From: Echinococcus granulosus
Lineage: Eukaryota; Platyhelminthes; Cestoda; Cyclophyllidea; Taeniidae
Direction of reading: 5' to 3'
Assembly (NCBI RefSeq): GCF_000524195.1
Contig: NW_020170454.1
Span: 62,001 to 126,000, forward strand
Length of the DNA: 64,000 bases
The translations under genes were made by a program, and so were the position numbers. Positions 11,995-25,934 of this stretch are shown here, piece by piece. Positions within the stretch are counted from its first letter, which is position 1, and each line of letters opens with the position of its first letter. The notes beneath the pieces are model-generated. The model made no database searches. It was given only the letters and a program-made list of their open reading frames with translations, and was not told where the DNA came from.

Positions 11995-12600
11995 TTACTC
12001 AGTGGCTTTGGCCAGGCGTGCTTTCATACGCTTGCCAGCAAAACGCTTGTTGGCACGATGCTGACGAATGGCGTGGAAAGCCGAATACCTCTTATCAGAC
12101 TCCGTAATCTTCCGGGACTTTTCAAAGACACACTTCTGCCGGATCGATGGGAGCCCATTGCGTTGCTTCACCTTACCCTTCTCACCCTGGTGGCAAGGTA
12201 CAGGCAGAATCTTGGCATTGTTAAAGAGGATAATCCTCGACATATATTTCCGGAGACGAGCTACGTTGCGCTGAAGACCCTCCACGGAGGAGTTGCGACG
12301 CCGATGGTCAACAGCAATGCCGATGGAGCGAGCGATTGGACGACTGATGCCAGCAGCTCTGAGCTCCTCTAGACTAAAACCGCGACCCGCACGAACCTTC
12401 ATATTGTAACGCAGAGTAGGACAGTTGACGATGGGTCGAAGGGGTCCACAAGCAGGTTTGGGAGCGACACGACGGGCTTTGGCTTTGCGTGCCTCCCGAC
12501 GACGATGCTTTCGAGCAGGCTGATTAAACCACGTCCTTACCATGAATTGCCACTTCTTGTGGAAGTGGTTCTTATGAATCAAATCATTACCGTGGGCCAT
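11995..12600 (-). CDS. RPL13: 60S ribosomal protein L13 (eL13)
   Basis: A structural protein of the large ribosomal subunit, encoded by one uninterrupted frame of 201 residues (vertebrate about 211). Family blocks are clear: TWFNQPARKHRRREARKAKA, VRAGRGFSLEELRAAGI and RRNSSVEGLQRNVARLRKY. The sequence is strongly basic, as expected for rRNA binding. The C-terminal tail is short and diverged. A TTTCTTTAG acceptor sits 9 nt before the ATG. The 5' leader is therefore probably joined by cis-splicing from an upstream UTR exon (a possible donor region lies near 12810-12825) or by spliced-leader addition. Confidence 0.97.
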   Translation of the reverse strand: MAHGNDLIHKNHFHKKWQFMVRTWFNQPARKHRRREARKAKARRVAPKPACGPLRPIVNCPTLRYNMKVRAGRGFSLEELRAAGISRPIARSIGIAVDHRRRNSSVEGLQRNVARLRKYMSRIILFNNAKILPVPCHQGEKGKVKQRNGLPSIRQKCVFEKSRKITESDKRYSAFHAIRQHRANKRFAGKRMKARLAKATE

Positions 12601-13923
12601 AGTACGTTACTAAAGAAAAAACAGCAGTTGTCGAAAATGAGAGGTGAATGATACACACTTCCAACAGTAATGAAAAAACTCCTTAATAAAGTGGGAATAC
12701 AATCAATATCGGAAGAACATAGACAAGAAAACGAAAGGTGTAGGTAATCCAATAAGAGTTGGCTAATATGAATTGGTACATTTAATGACTGCAGTATGAC
12801 AAAAACAGCTAGCATCACGCTACCTTGATCTTACCAGTATAATTGAAAAGTGCTCCGTCGGTAGTTAAAACAAATGCGGGCACAAAAAAATCTTGTAAAA
12901 TGTCTTAAAGCAAAATTTTGCTTTAAAAGAATAGCTTCTATCAACAAACTTTTTGGTGTTAATGGAAATTAGGGCGCAGGCTAAAGTTGCACAGTTTACT
13001 GGATCACTTTTTATAACTCTTGGTATGCAAAATCAGGGCCAATTCCCAGAGCCCTAAGGCCTTTCTGAGAACGAAATGCTCAAAGAGAATAGGTATTTGA
13101 CATGCTGTAGGGCCTAGCCACTGGCATGACCCAGAGGCCATCCAACTCGGCGAAGGCAAATTGGCAGAGCACACATTTGGTGCCCTTGCTGAAATCGACA
13201 TTTATACAAGCATGTCGCGTGGTATAATTTCTTGTCAATTTTTAACCCCCCTATATTTAGCTTAAAATTCTTTTTAATGTCCAAACACTGTGAGTGATTG
13301 TTTCATTCTTCTTCGAATAGTAGGCTTAATTGTCTTTAATAAATAGACTCATTAAATCCTGATTTTACGCCAAACATGTCATATCTTTTCGTGATTTCTT
13401 TAAAGTCTCAAGTAGCTGCATTGTCTTGTTAGTACTTTGGATACCGCGTTTGATTATTCTGGGTCGTTCTGATATCTTCGCCGTCCTTCTGCAGGCCAGT
13501 AATCCATTCCTCGCCATACTTCTATGACTATGGCTTACAACGACATTATGAAGTTTTCTGACTGTTGTAAGCTTGTGATAATATCCCAGGAAATATATGA
13601 TAAATATACGGAAATTGGAGAGTGGTCTGCCATGGCCCATAGTCCCTGCTACCGGGTGAAAAGTACAATCCACAGAGGCCCAAGCGCCCATTAAATTAAA
13701 TGCCAAGCTAGATAAATTAGCAGAGCACTATATCACCCCACCGTCCAAGTTTTCATTGTTACATTGTCTCTCAGCCTATTCCATTAAATTTCCAGCTAAA
13801 CATTCAAGGGTAAAATAACCACCTGGCCCCAGCACCATTACGACTTCCTAAATCATGATGCCAATGAAACACTAGTTTACAGCATTTATTTTTTGCAACA
13901 AAAAAGTATTTTGTAACCAATCG
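12601..13923. other. region between RPL13 and the ELYS stop
   Basis: Holds the RPL13 leader acceptor at 12610-12611, any RPL13 promoter or UTR exon, and the ELYS 3' UTR. A minus-strand open frame at 13365-13706 has no recognisable motif or splice context. No gene is called here. Confidence 0.5.
13885..13890 (-). terminator. poly(A) signal of the ELYS gene
   Basis: AATAAA on the minus strand, about 34 nt after the ELYS stop codon. This is a short but plausible distance for a compact 3' UTR. Confidence 0.6.
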
Positions 13924-16900
13924 TCAGTAATGATACCTTTCGGGCCTCTTCACGGTCCGCTTCGATCGGCGCGGTGCCTGCAGACCGGCCTCCGATTGCT
14001 CATCCTCTTCCGTTCCGAGGTAAGTTGAAGTGTCGTCTTCATCGGTTACCACAGGGGCCTCAGCACCGGTGCCTCCCTCATCGTCACTGCCTGCTGACGC
14101 AGACTCATCGCCACTATCCTCAACGTCTACCTCTTCCAAGTCTTCTAAGACCTCATTCCGGGTCACATAGGCAGAGGAGACACTGGAGAAGCAAACAAGG
14201 ATCTACCTATAATTTTCTAATACAATGAATGCTATTGCACACAAGTTTCCCGAATTCTGAGTAAAGAAGGATTTCTATGACAACATTTCGAACCCTCAAA
14301 ATAAGCACATTACCCCAATTGACTAAGAAAATTGGGTAACAAATCAAAACACCCTATTTAAGACGGCATGAAAAAGCCATATTCAAACTGAAAGGTCTGC
14401 AATAATTTGCAATAATTATTTTACAATTAAAAAATGTATAAGCAAAATAAACCTAGATTCGTGTTACTCAAATTTCAGGCTGAATCTAGGAAATGGAAAA
14501 GGAAACAGACGCACTCCTCAACCCTGGAAGCTGAGTTGAAACCGTAGGAGGTTTCAAACGAATCACCTTCCTCCATTTCGCCAGTCGGAGAGAGGGCACC
14601 CGAATCGGAAGATAGGAATTTGGTCATCAAGTAAGTGGCCGGTGAGGAGAAAGTGAAGTGAGTGGACGAGCACAACGCCTTGGCCACCTCGTCCATCGGT
14701 CCCGAACGACCCATTACCTGGAAGGTACAGTGGATTCATGAAGCACCTGGTGCGGTGAAGTAGAAATGGACGTGAATTACCGTTCGGTTGGGAGGTGAAA
14801 AGACAAACTTAGTGGAGGAGGGAGATACGATTGGGATCGACCCTGAAATTGCAGGATCGTCAGAAGTGGTTCTGGCTAGCGAGACCTTGTGATCTGGAAA
14901 GGAAGTAGGCATTAGTGTACGCAAGGAAATAAGTCAACCTACTCTACCATTTCAAATTTAACTACACCGATTCCTCCACCACACGAAAATGATGGACCGC
15001 CATCCACGGTTATAGCCTCCCAGATAAACTGCATGCTAACAATAAATCTCCTCAAATATTGGAATGACTCGGTGAGTTGCATCGGTGCCAGCTGTCAGGA
15101 AGGTCCATTCAAGTGAACAAGTGGAAGTCGAACTTGGACGTCAGGAAAGGAAGGCATTTGTTGTAAATGGTTGAATGTGCAAAAATTCATTATGGGGAGG
15201 CTATTGAAGTCATGTCCACATGTCATGAAAACGAAATGATCTGCCTTTTTTCAAACCAACAATCGTTTTGTTCGATGACCAACATATTCATGAAAAGGGG
15301 AGAAAAAGACAGGCCATACCTAATTGGAGGGTGTGTGGATTAATCGTGACCTCTGCATCGTCTTCGTCGACTTCGAGGGAAGGCGTGCCCTCTCGACAAT
15401 CCTGAAATGAGCCATCTAACTCATCTGCTTTGTTGATGGACGGTGGTGTCTTTGCACCTTCTGGCAGTGGTGTGGAGCGGACCTAAAAGCAAACGTACAT
15501 GTTGAGAGCCACTTTCCTCACTCGTTGAACAATGAACATCAATTTCCACAGCACAAACCTTCAAAATCGATGCAGCAGGAGCAGCAGTAGTAGAGACACT
15601 TGTGCGTCTGTTCAACTCTGCCTCGTGCATTTTCCCTAACTCAGTCCAAAAATCTAACCTCGGACGAAGAGAAGCATTCCCTGAGGTATCTGAACTGGTT
15701 CTAAGGAGGTTTTTGGAAACCGGAGGCGTCTGCTTGCGTGTTATCGGCAATGGACTCACAACTGAGGCGCAATAAAGTATTCTGGAAGGAAAAGTGGCAC
15801 ATATGGAAAAGGCAAATGACCTAATCGTGTGTTCCTGACCAAAGGTGCAGGTCACGATCCTAACCGATGACCGATGATACTAAACTCATGAAAACGATGG
15901 GCAAATCACGTTGGACAGCAGTCCAACCCCTTCTTAAGGCTAACAATAAACGTCTTCGGCGTCATACTTTATGCTGCATTGACAGATGAGACTGCTCTGT
16001 TAAAATAACTCCCACTGCCTAGAAGTAGCGGACGGGATCTAATTATTTTGCAGTGAGGAGGGGTGATCGGAGCAAAAGTTGTGGAAAAAAATTTGCGTTG
16101 ATGTAAAAGTCTGCATGTCAAAAACCCATTCTATGGAAGATTTTTAACAAAAGGAAATTAAAACTCACTGGTGCAATTTTTGACTCAGCTTCCGAGCACT
16201 GTCGGTAATCCTCGGCCTTACTGGGGACCTCGTCTCAAAGGGACTTTCGCCCCGAAGCACACGCTGAGTCCTACAATTCAAGAAACAAAAGAAAAATTTA
16301 GAAGTCCTTAGATTGGTTGAGGAGGACACCCACATATCATAGTAGTTCCAAAATTCGGACGCCCGATTCCTGTCGACAGTGGAAGGTTGAATGGAGAGAC
16401 AACGACCCTTAGGGGTTACGAACTGCCTGGGAAAACGTCTGGTCGACGATGTAGGAGAAACATGAGCGGAATCTACCTCCACACATTCAACGTGGACTTG
16501 GTTATTCGAGTTTTCTTCGGTGGAATTAGCATCAGTGCAAGAGGTGACTGGATCATCGAAGTGATTAGGGTTGACAAGGGTAGAAAAGGGGAAGTGATAT
16601 TGAAGGTTTGGCAGACAGTAAGATATAGTGGACGACAAGGCACGGACGACTGGAGTTTTAGAAAGTTTTTGTGTGCTGTGTTGTGACATTTGTGAGACGA
16701 CGTCTGCGTCAACCTCGGCGAGAAGGTCTTGTGCCTCCTGGATAAAGAGACGCGTGCCACAATAAGGAGGCAAAATGGGGAAGAAAATGGATTCACGGAA
16801 GGGACAAATCACCTTGTACTGTGCTCGAGCAACAAGACAGGCGTAGAGGAGACGATTTTCGCCTCTACGACGCATGTCAGAGAAGACGACGTCTGCCTCC

Positions 16901-19900
16901 CATGCTGTCAAACCGAGGTTGATGAAATCCAGGAATCGACCGTCTGTATAGGGAAAGAATAAACAGTTCCTCAGAAACCTTTGACAAATTCTCAAGACCG
17001 TATGCATGAAGAATGTTCAAGTCAAAACGTGACCTAATTTTGCGAGATTAGAATGGAAAGCACCTGTGGAAGCATCATGCGCAGTAGTAAATGACAAGCA
17101 TGTCAGACGTCAAGATGACAAGCAGCAGTTGCATTGCGTGCATGGAACTACGCAGTGGCAAAATTCCTTGCGAACGGAGCCACAAAACCTGTGCGTACTT
17201 GTATCTAGATGGAATACTTGGCCCCGGTAAAACTTGTAAATCCCGTAAAAGCTTCAACAACAACTACACGCCGGTTAGTTCCTTCTGAATGAGGTAAATC
17301 TTAGCCCACAGCAAAGCAGCAATTCGGATGAACATTCAGTCGGCGCGTAGAACGTCTTTTTGCGGTAACTGTGAACACAGCCACTTAAGCACATTCAAAA
17401 GTTCTAAAAGTTCAGGAATGCACCAACGCCGAAGTGAAGCAGGTGTCCTAGGATGATTCAGCCACACTAACGGGCCTTTTCATGGTAAAGCTGATGTTAA
17501 CGATCTAGCTGTAGGTCTTACGCTTTCTAAAAGCGTCGGCCACCTCCAGAAGCACTTTGGCTGCAGATTCATGATCATTCTTTTGGAAGTAGAGCCGTCG
17601 AGCTTGGTAGAGGGCGGGCAGGACACTCCCGCATGACCCGATGTTGCCAACATGCAGCAGAGATAGGGGCGATGACGACAAGGAGTCGTAAGATGGTGCA
17701 AAAAGATCGGCCAACTTGGTCGCGCCACAACGGGAACAGTATTCCGCCACTACCTTAGCCTGATCGGGAAAAATCTCGGGTAGTTGACTCAATGAAGTCA
17801 CTTGGCCCGTGGCCACAGGACTTAGACGGGAACAGAGGGCATCCTATTACACAAAAGAGTGTTCGGTTTGAGCCCGGCATACGATTATGTGAGGATATTA
17901 GTGGAAAGTTTAACTTACGGAAAAGCGAAAACGGTCAATTAGCCAGAGCGTTCGGACTGTGGAGACATAATTTTCGAAGCCAGGAAACTCAATGACAATC
18001 TGGTTCACGATATATTCTTGCTAAACACGGTGGAAAAAAGAGTTAATGTTCAAAAAACAAAACTTTACTTAATAGCTGAAGGGTGTTCGATTTTGGTGGA
18101 CATGACTTTGACAGTGCCATCCTAGTAGCTCGAAACGCTTAGCAAAAGGCTTCGCCAACAATTTAATTGCTTTTAATGCGCAGAAATAACTCTTGGAAGG
18201 GTAGATTTAATTTTAAATTAGCAGGGACCGAAAAAATGGGGCGAAAATCAAGCTCAGATGCCACGCTCACCAGCCTGACAGCTCGAGCCACCGGTCCCAA
18301 ACAGGAGGTACCTGTCTCTTTGACTGTCTCCGTGGCAAGACGTACTCGTCTGACAACGTGTGTGTCCTGACCTTCTGTGGTGTCATCGCTTCTCTCCTTA
18401 TCCTCGTTCACCTTGCCTCCATGGAGGGCGTTGACAGCGACGGTGTCAAAGAGGAGGAAGGTGAAGAGCGCTAAGTGGATGAGTGGCGGTTGCGGTCTCG
18501 ATCCGAGGCACTGCCACAAGGCGCACATCGACTGGAGTTGGCGCGGCGGGTAGGTGGTGGTCACCTCCGACTCAACGGCCGCCAATACCTCTTTGGCCGA
18601 TTCGGCCGTAGACAATAGGTTGCGGAGGTGATCCATGATACAACCAGTAATGAACGGTGGAGCTGGAGGGTTGGGCGGCGACCCGTGCGCCGATTGCAGT
18701 TTGGCGAGGAAATCACTGAGTTCAGTGGGGTTGTAGGGCGACAAGAGAGCTTCACTGCAGGGCAACAGTCATGAAAATAGTAATCGCCAAGGTTTTCTTT
18801 GCTCCAAATTACGCGTATATCTATTCTTAAATGTTTACTGTCAGTTTCAGACTATGTTAAGCGTAAGGAAGCGTCTTTTCACAGAAATGGAATCGCCAAC
18901 GTTAACAGCGACCACCATGATCAAGGCTATAGAGGACTTCGGACTAGAGGTGCACACCTTCGACCTCAGCTTAAATTGAATGTTCTCATTGCCATCATAC
19001 ATGAGGTTAATATCTAGTTTCGTAGTTAATAAATAAAGTGGTGGAAATGAACGATTTCAAACTGGTGGAGCGTAGAAGTGCCCCAAAAACACGAGTAAAA
19101 ACTCCTTAATATCAAGAACCTTTGCTAAGGTTTCCATGGTCAATGCAAAAATGCATTGAGACGCAACAACAGTTTGTGTTCCTCTAAGTGTAGAGAAATA
19201 ATCATATAATTTCCACTTATGTCGATAAGTTTCTTCATTTACGCACCATTAAGATTCCCCTTGGAATCTGCGTGTTCAGGCTAAGTGAAACCTCATAAGA
19301 ATAAGTTTAACTTATGGCAAACAAAGGGTGGACGGTGGTTTCTGCGGACTTTAAAATGACAAGACAGAAAGGAGAGTGGACGAACCTCGATGCCCTCAAC
19401 CGATAAGCATGGTTAGAGGCCTGGGGCAGTAGACCGCATCGCAGAAGTAGACACACCGGGTGGGTGTACTCCGCGAGCATTCGAATGACCTTGAATTTCG
19501 CCTCAGCTGAGACCGCCTCACCGCCATGACCATCACAATCAGTCACAGGCATCACCACCTCAGCAATATCAGCCAAAGCTCGAAGCTGTGATTGAAAAAT
19601 GCCACAATATTTGGTCATCACGCAAGCAAAAGGAGGGACAGAGACCAGCACTCACGGAGTTAATACACAGGCTCAGGTCTTTGAGCCCTTCCACGCTGAC
19701 TGATGAACCATCCTCATCATTACCAAAGACAGGGGTAAGGAGGTCTTCCAGACAGCTCTTCCTGCCCAACCATCGAAGCCACAGCCACCGACGCATAAAA
19801 GCACGTGCATTGAAATCCCCATTCACTACTGCGGCAGCAGAAGCGACGATCAAACCTTCCAGCGCTTTTACCTCTTTGAACATTCCATGCTCAAAGAGAC

Positions 19901-22900
19901 AGTTGGCTATGATGACCCATGTAGGGGAGAGGTACTTCGATGCGCGTCTTTGTTGATCTTTACGAGGTCTCTTGGAAGACCTCCCACTAACACTGTTATC
20001 AGCTAGCATTCTACGATTCCTATCTCCGCGCGGAGATAGTGGAACGATGGCACCTTCAAAGTAGTCTACACCTTCCTTCTCTTCCTCCGCATCCATCATC
20101 TCCAGCTGTTCCAGGAGACCTGGAGGTGGGGTTTCGAGTCCAATCGCTTGACGCGTGATCCACTCACCATCTTCGGCTTCCTTTAGAGTCCGAGGTATGG
20201 CAAATTCAGAGTCATCCAATTCTTGGATCAAACCGCAAGCCACGGCCTCTGTGATCCAGTCGGTTGGATTAAAAGAGACGGAGGAAGAGGGTGAGTCAAT
20301 GGCAGCAGAGATTTCTCGAAGTACTAACTCCTGACGAGAAACGAACTTCAGCGACGCACAGGCCACAACAAGATCTAGGCAAAAACAGATGAGAAGAATG
20401 AGTCTTGCCTTTGATGAAAGGCACCAGCGCCTTGAAAGCATGTGTGGATGGACGCAGATGGGATTCAGGAAGGGGATTGCGAAGACCTTGGCAGCGGCGG
20501 AGGGTGGAATTCTTGGTGGCAGTGAGATCACCGCAGAGCCTTAAAGCGTAAAGCTCGCGACGAGAGACGACCGCCCAGAAGGCGAATATGGTGTGAGGCA
20601 GGATATGAGCGGTCTAGATAAGGGAAAAAAATGCACGTAGGAGAGTAAGATATGAAGGTAATAAGAACGCACCAGTGGATGGGCTCGAGGGGAGTTCAAA
20701 CTCGCGTCGTAGACCGCAAAGAAAGAGTTGTCTGATCTAAAGAAGAAGCAGGGAAGTCGGCTTGATGATAAGTAATAAATTAAGGATGTTTCAAATTGTT
20801 GATCAGTCAGTAGATGGATCAGGAGTCGATAGATGTAAGGTTCAAGGACGGGACAATGGAGAAAAATGCGAAGATCATGAATGCATAAATGGAATCAAAT
20901 AAGAAAAATAGAACAAAGATGGATGAATGGAATAATAGACGTGGAGATAGAAGATCGAGTTGCTGCACGGATATATCAGGAATGAATACATAGATCCTAT
21001 GGAGACCAACGGGGTAGGGGTTTAATTAATGAGGAAAGGCAAAACGGAAGGCATGATACGTAGATGGTTGGAAGCACAGACTAAGGGTGAGTGGACAGAC
21101 AGATAGAGAGATGAGTTGAACTACTTTTAAATCTCATAATAGATGGAGAATAGATGGAAAGATGAATGTGAAATATCCAAATGAACTGGGAGACGGACTT
21201 AAAGATAGATCGAAGGGCAATAAACACAGAGGTCAAGGATAAACAGCCTTGAAACGGGAGTAAATGAATCCGAAGCAGGAAGATGGACGGCCGAGCAGAT
21301 GAGTGGCTCCAGGAAAGGTATGGGAACAAAATGACTATACAGATTAGGGAACAAATAGATAAGTAGGTACACGAAGGACCTATGGGCTCATGCGTGATTG
21401 AATAGATGGACGATTTTTCTGATTGGCGGACATCCAGTAAATTGGGGGATAGATTAGAGGCGGACAGACAGCTGAATGGTTTATTGGCAAATGGACAGAC
21501 GTATATGAAATAAGTGGGTAGATTAACAGCGTATTTATGATCCGGAATATTGATGGCTGGGTGGATGGACCCGGGATCCATGAACTTGAAATCCAACAGC
21601 GCATGAACTATGAAGCCGTCAGTCGATGCACGAATGGTCGGGGATGGATGGATTAAAGGGGAATGAATTCAAGACAGATTTGTGATTGAAAAGATCGAGA
21701 TTCCCACGATAAATAAGTGAAAGGACACACGAAGAACACATGGATCCGTGACAAATGGAAGGATGAATTCGGAATTGGCAGTTGGATAAAACCATGCAGT
21801 ACAAGTAGATGAATGAGGCAACGATGTATGCGTGCAGAATAGATGAGGGAGATGAAAAGATGAAGCAAAAGTGGATGAGCTTGAGTTCTGCGGATGATTA
21901 AGAAATCGCTGAATAACAGATGGGTAGTCGGATGGATCTAGGATGGATGAAAGGGAGAGAGATGGATTCGAGAAAAATGAGTGTGTGGGCCCTGAGTAGG
22001 TAAGTAATTAAATAACAATTTTTGAATTAACTAACAAATAGCTGGATGGAAATACCTGATGGAAGAGGGCATCTGAGCATGGTACCACCGGTCCAAATCA
22101 AATAACCCAATTCGTACAATATGAGGAGCAGCACGCCACACTAGAGCCGTGAGGCGGTTTGACCTAAGGCCATAATTGTTGGAGTAGTTGGTGCCCAGTG
22201 ACTGGATAGAGGTGAGGAGGGCTCCATTTGCTGACCAATGGGATGCCTCGTGGTCCGTGGAGGCTGTTATAGGGGTCAGGGAGGCTGAGAGGCGTTTGGA
22301 GGCGCCGTAGAAATCCTGTGGTCGCACAGACAAAAAGTGTACAAAATACAAACCCATTAGAAAACCTGGTAAAAGAGAAATGAATGTTTGCATTCACAGA
22401 AATAGCGTACCTCATATTCGTACAGAGTATCCTCGGTATTTGGTTGAGTGTGTTCGATGCGTTTTCGAAAGCCCAGTTGAAACAGGACAACTTTTGGGCT
22501 GAAAAACAGGTGAAGCAGCATTTGGAAGTTTAAATTACCATTAATAATAAATTGGGAACAAATTATCAGCCAGGACAATAAATAACGGAGTCGATGAGTT
22601 TGAACGTAAAAAATTCCTTAAACCGACATTTTTACCTTTCCTCTTGGCTGTCTTTGGTATTTTACTAGAATCCTATTAAAACAGATATATGGTATCCTAC
22701 ATTTTAAAGTATCAAGACCTACTTTCCTGAAAATATGGACCAAAATACCCAAATCAATGGGGTACAAATAACTGAAAGCACCACAGAACAGATTGGTGAC
22801 CACTGGACTAAAAAAGTCATAAGTCGGTCGGTAGCACGAGAGTTTCTGTTTCAATGGGTGATTTTATTCTTGAAAATTAAGAAGCCATTTGAACTGAAAC

Positions 22901-25900
22901 CTGAGCGGCGAGAAATGACAAACTTAATGCAGCTCAAATGAATATTGCATGGCTGAGTGCGTTCATCTGGATCCACAAAGTGAGGGAGTGATGGAGGGAC
23001 AGTAATTCCGAAAACTCCCATCTAAAGGTAGATGCTGTGAAATAAAAACAAGTGACCCACGAAATGACCGGTCATTGATTCCAATAGTTACCCATTAAAA
23101 TGTAATAGCAATTGTTTCACGAAATCACCGCAGACCTGATATCATTACGATCATTTTCACGATAAATGAGCAATCCACATTTGTCAATAGGTGCATTCTT
23201 TTTACAAGACACCGATGATCAAACTAGCATTCACAGGGTTAGAAATTAGCAATGATGTTATCCAGCCATCAATTCTTTGAAAAACTAGATGATAAAAAAT
23301 GGCCCTTGAACTAACTAAAAAGCTTCCTTAACATCACTAGTGTCAAGGATCTCAATAGCCAAGAATTGCTGCTTGATTTACAAGTTTATATAGCATAGTT
23401 AGCAACAAACAGATGGAAACGAATAACTCACTTGATCGCACTGCAAGAAGAAGGGGAGGGCTCGGTGGAGGGTGACCTCTTTAAGCCCTGCCAGCCAATC
23501 CAGAGGAAGCAGCAATAGCGAGGGTCGTCAGAGGGCTCGGAGAAGGCACAGCTCACTGTAGCAACGGGTGTAGAGGATAACTCGCGGTAAGTGTAGCTAG
23601 GTTGACAAGAGGGAATAAGTTGGCGGTCAAACTTTATGCTTAAGCGCATCCACAACCGCAACCACAGAGTATATGTATCAAAGTGTGAACTTGGGATCAT
23701 CAACGCCCAATCAAGTAGCAGAATCGTAGCAATAGAAATGTAAACACGTTATGATGAGAAAGAGAAACGAGCAGGAAAAGGCAATTTTAAGCTAACACGC
23801 TATCAAATGATGAGTTGAAGTAGTTCATAGAAGGAAAAACGTCCAGGACATTTATTGGTCAAGTCTTAAAAATTCATTTAAAATCGCAATGTTGGCAGTA
23901 GAAAGTGACAGACTATTCATTCAAGATCTGTCAGATGGGCAAAAAAGTCTGTGCGGTTTTGGTACGCATGACTGAAATGACTTCCAACTTGCCTTCATTA
24001 TAAAAAAGGATACGAAATTAACGCGTCGTGAACTGTCAGGGATGCTAACGTGAGAAATGAAAAGTAATCACCTAAAAAGTCGTGGAGTACAGAATCTTTC
24101 TTAAACGTAGATCGTGGTAAAAAATCCGGAGGTAAGAGCTACACATGACATCTCCAACATCTTGCGTCAGGACAGGACATCATAAATCGGAAATGGGACA
24201 AATTACTAAGTCGATAAATGACTACGCTAGATTGTATTCTGACCACAGTGACAAAGAGAAACTCAAATCCTATTTCGCAATTAGCTCACATAAGCTGAAG
24301 TTTTGTCAGACTCCACATCTGCCATCCACCGAAGCTGAAACCGACGATAAGGCTTTTGATTTGTTGGACGTAATGCAAAAGGGTGACTCCCACGGAAGCT
24401 GCAAGTTAAAGTTATAAAGGAGAGAGGTGTGTGGATATCGGGTCAAGGGTCCTAGTTACTCACTGGATGGAAGCTTGGCAATGGTTTCGCCACGAGGTGT
24501 CTGGTAGTAGAAACTGTTTAAAGAGATTCGTGATTCTGAAGGGCAGAAACAAGCAAATTTACTCAGCTATCGACGTCTGCTAATTTAGCGTTATTACTAG
24601 GATCAGCCTTCATAACAATTGTACAGGACTACTAGGTACTATGAGGTAATTTACACCGCCTACACATTCGGCAGTAACTTAGACATCCCAACTTACTAAT
24701 TCAGGGTTAATAGTTCGGACATTTACTCAACTACTACGACTTTCGACTTAGCCTTCAACACCTAGCCCTGGCTAAATTCTCAACTAACAACCGTGGATTC
24801 ATACTGCCATGAATTGCCTTGAAATCGTCAGTTGTGCATGCTCTCAATCTCCCACACTTCCGTTCCACTACACCAAAATTGATAGGAAAGTAACTAGAAT
24901 GGCAGAATTTGAATAACCATAGACTAGAACACGTATAGTAAGTTAAAAGCCTTTTTCCTTGATAATGCTCGAGACGCGACAGCCGATAGTTTAACGTTAA
25001 ACTGAGATCATGCTTAACTCCAAAAATGCTCCACAATTCACAGCATTAAGTTTTTGTAGAAAGTAGTCTTAGGGTCTTTCAATTACCATAACCCACCATT
25101 AATACGCCATTAGATTAGCAGAAAAGTTTTTGTTGATGCCGGAAGTAAGTGATTTAGAATTACAGGAATGGAACGTACCATTGAGATTGACTAGAGAATG
25201 CTCAAACGACTGAGAAAAGGGGGATATTAATTCTTCCTTCAAAAATGCCTCAAGACACTGTTTAATTGAGACACAGACGCTAGGTTCCACACGCGGCCTA
25301 TCTGGCTTCCAATCTAGACAAAGATCTGAAAAACAAGGACATTCGGAAAGTTTATTAAATCCATAGACAGTCAATGAAAATTAGGATAGAAGAAATTACC
25401 CAGTAAAGTTAAAAGACCACGCTCAAAAGCAACAGCTACCATGCCATCGAAAGGAGGAATTGATTTATGATTCACGGCTACCGCGTGAATAGCTTCAGCC
25501 CTTCCACGAAGAGAGATAAAACGAGTAAACTTGACTGATTTTCCATCACTGAGGTTCAAAAGGCACACAAGCGACCGTTTTGGCCTGGCGTCATGAGAAG
25601 GCACAAAAAGAGCAGCCATAATTGAAGTAGAGGGCAGAAAAGCGGCTTCAGCGATGATCCAGGACCGAGGAGCATCGTTTGGCCAGTTTTCCAATGAGGA
25701 AAATAAGACGTCAGCATTGGATGGGGTCCATGAAAACTGTTTACCATTAGCAAACTGACAGTGAAGACGATTAGAAGAGTAAGCACAGATAATGGAACCA
25801 GTTGGAGTGAAAATGAAGTGGGGTAGCTTGGTGCTTTGATCGAATAAGTCAGCAGGGCGGATCGAACCATGTTTTAGAACAAGATCATCACAGTCGAATG

Positions 25901-25934
25901 ATGTCGTGCATACTGAAGATTCCACTGACTGCAT
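13924..25934 (-). CDS. AHCTF1: ELYS / AHCTF1-like nucleoporin
   Basis: ELYS targets the Nup107-160 complex to chromatin and seeds nuclear pore assembly. Twenty-two exons in coding order join in frame: 25934-25400, 25325-25179, 24535-24464, 23555-23432, 22498-22411, 22315-22056, 20736-20673, 20613-20409, 20374-19656, 19585-19386, 18754-18271, 18020-17919, 17843-17522, 17063-17034, 16943-16813, 16737-16334, 16270-16169, 15781-15559, 15482-15320, 14893-14781, 14717-14515 and 14182-13924. They give 1649 residues; human is about 2270. Diagnostic matches are GLFDLDRWYHAQMPSSIR in the N-terminal propeller, SEPSDDPRYCCFLW, and in the helical region VCLLLRCGLLPQ and YPPRQLQSM. The tail is acidic and low complexity, ending RRSKRTVKRPERYHY; no RGRP AT-hook is seen. 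The start has an AG 12 nt upstream. Exons 2-4 and 20-22 are less certain than the middle. Confidence 0.92.
20375..20408 (-). other. 34-nt GC-AG intron in ELYS
   Basis: The minus strand reads ATCAAAG, then GCAAGACTC, then a T-rich tract ending TTGCCTAG. The interval is 34 nt, not a multiple of three. Removing it joins two frames that both align with ELYS; reading through soon hits a stop. The donor is GC in the usual AG|GCAAG context. Confidence 0.75.
20800..22000. repeat. GGAT-type degenerate satellite in ELYS intron
   Basis: The ELYS intron 20737-22055 is filled with diverged GATGGATG and GATAGATG words on the plus strand. It opens long minus-strand frames rich in Ser, Ile, His and Pro (for example 21081-21596), which are artefacts of the repeat. 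Confidence 0.75.

Noticed and set aside
11869..12372. Plus-strand ORF of 167 codons
   Set aside because: It is the antisense shadow of the eL13 coding frame, which is unmistakable on the other strand.
21081..21868. Minus-strand ORFs in the ELYS intron
   Set aside because: Same repeat artefact: composition follows the ATCC words, and the flanking ELYS exons splice across the region in frame.
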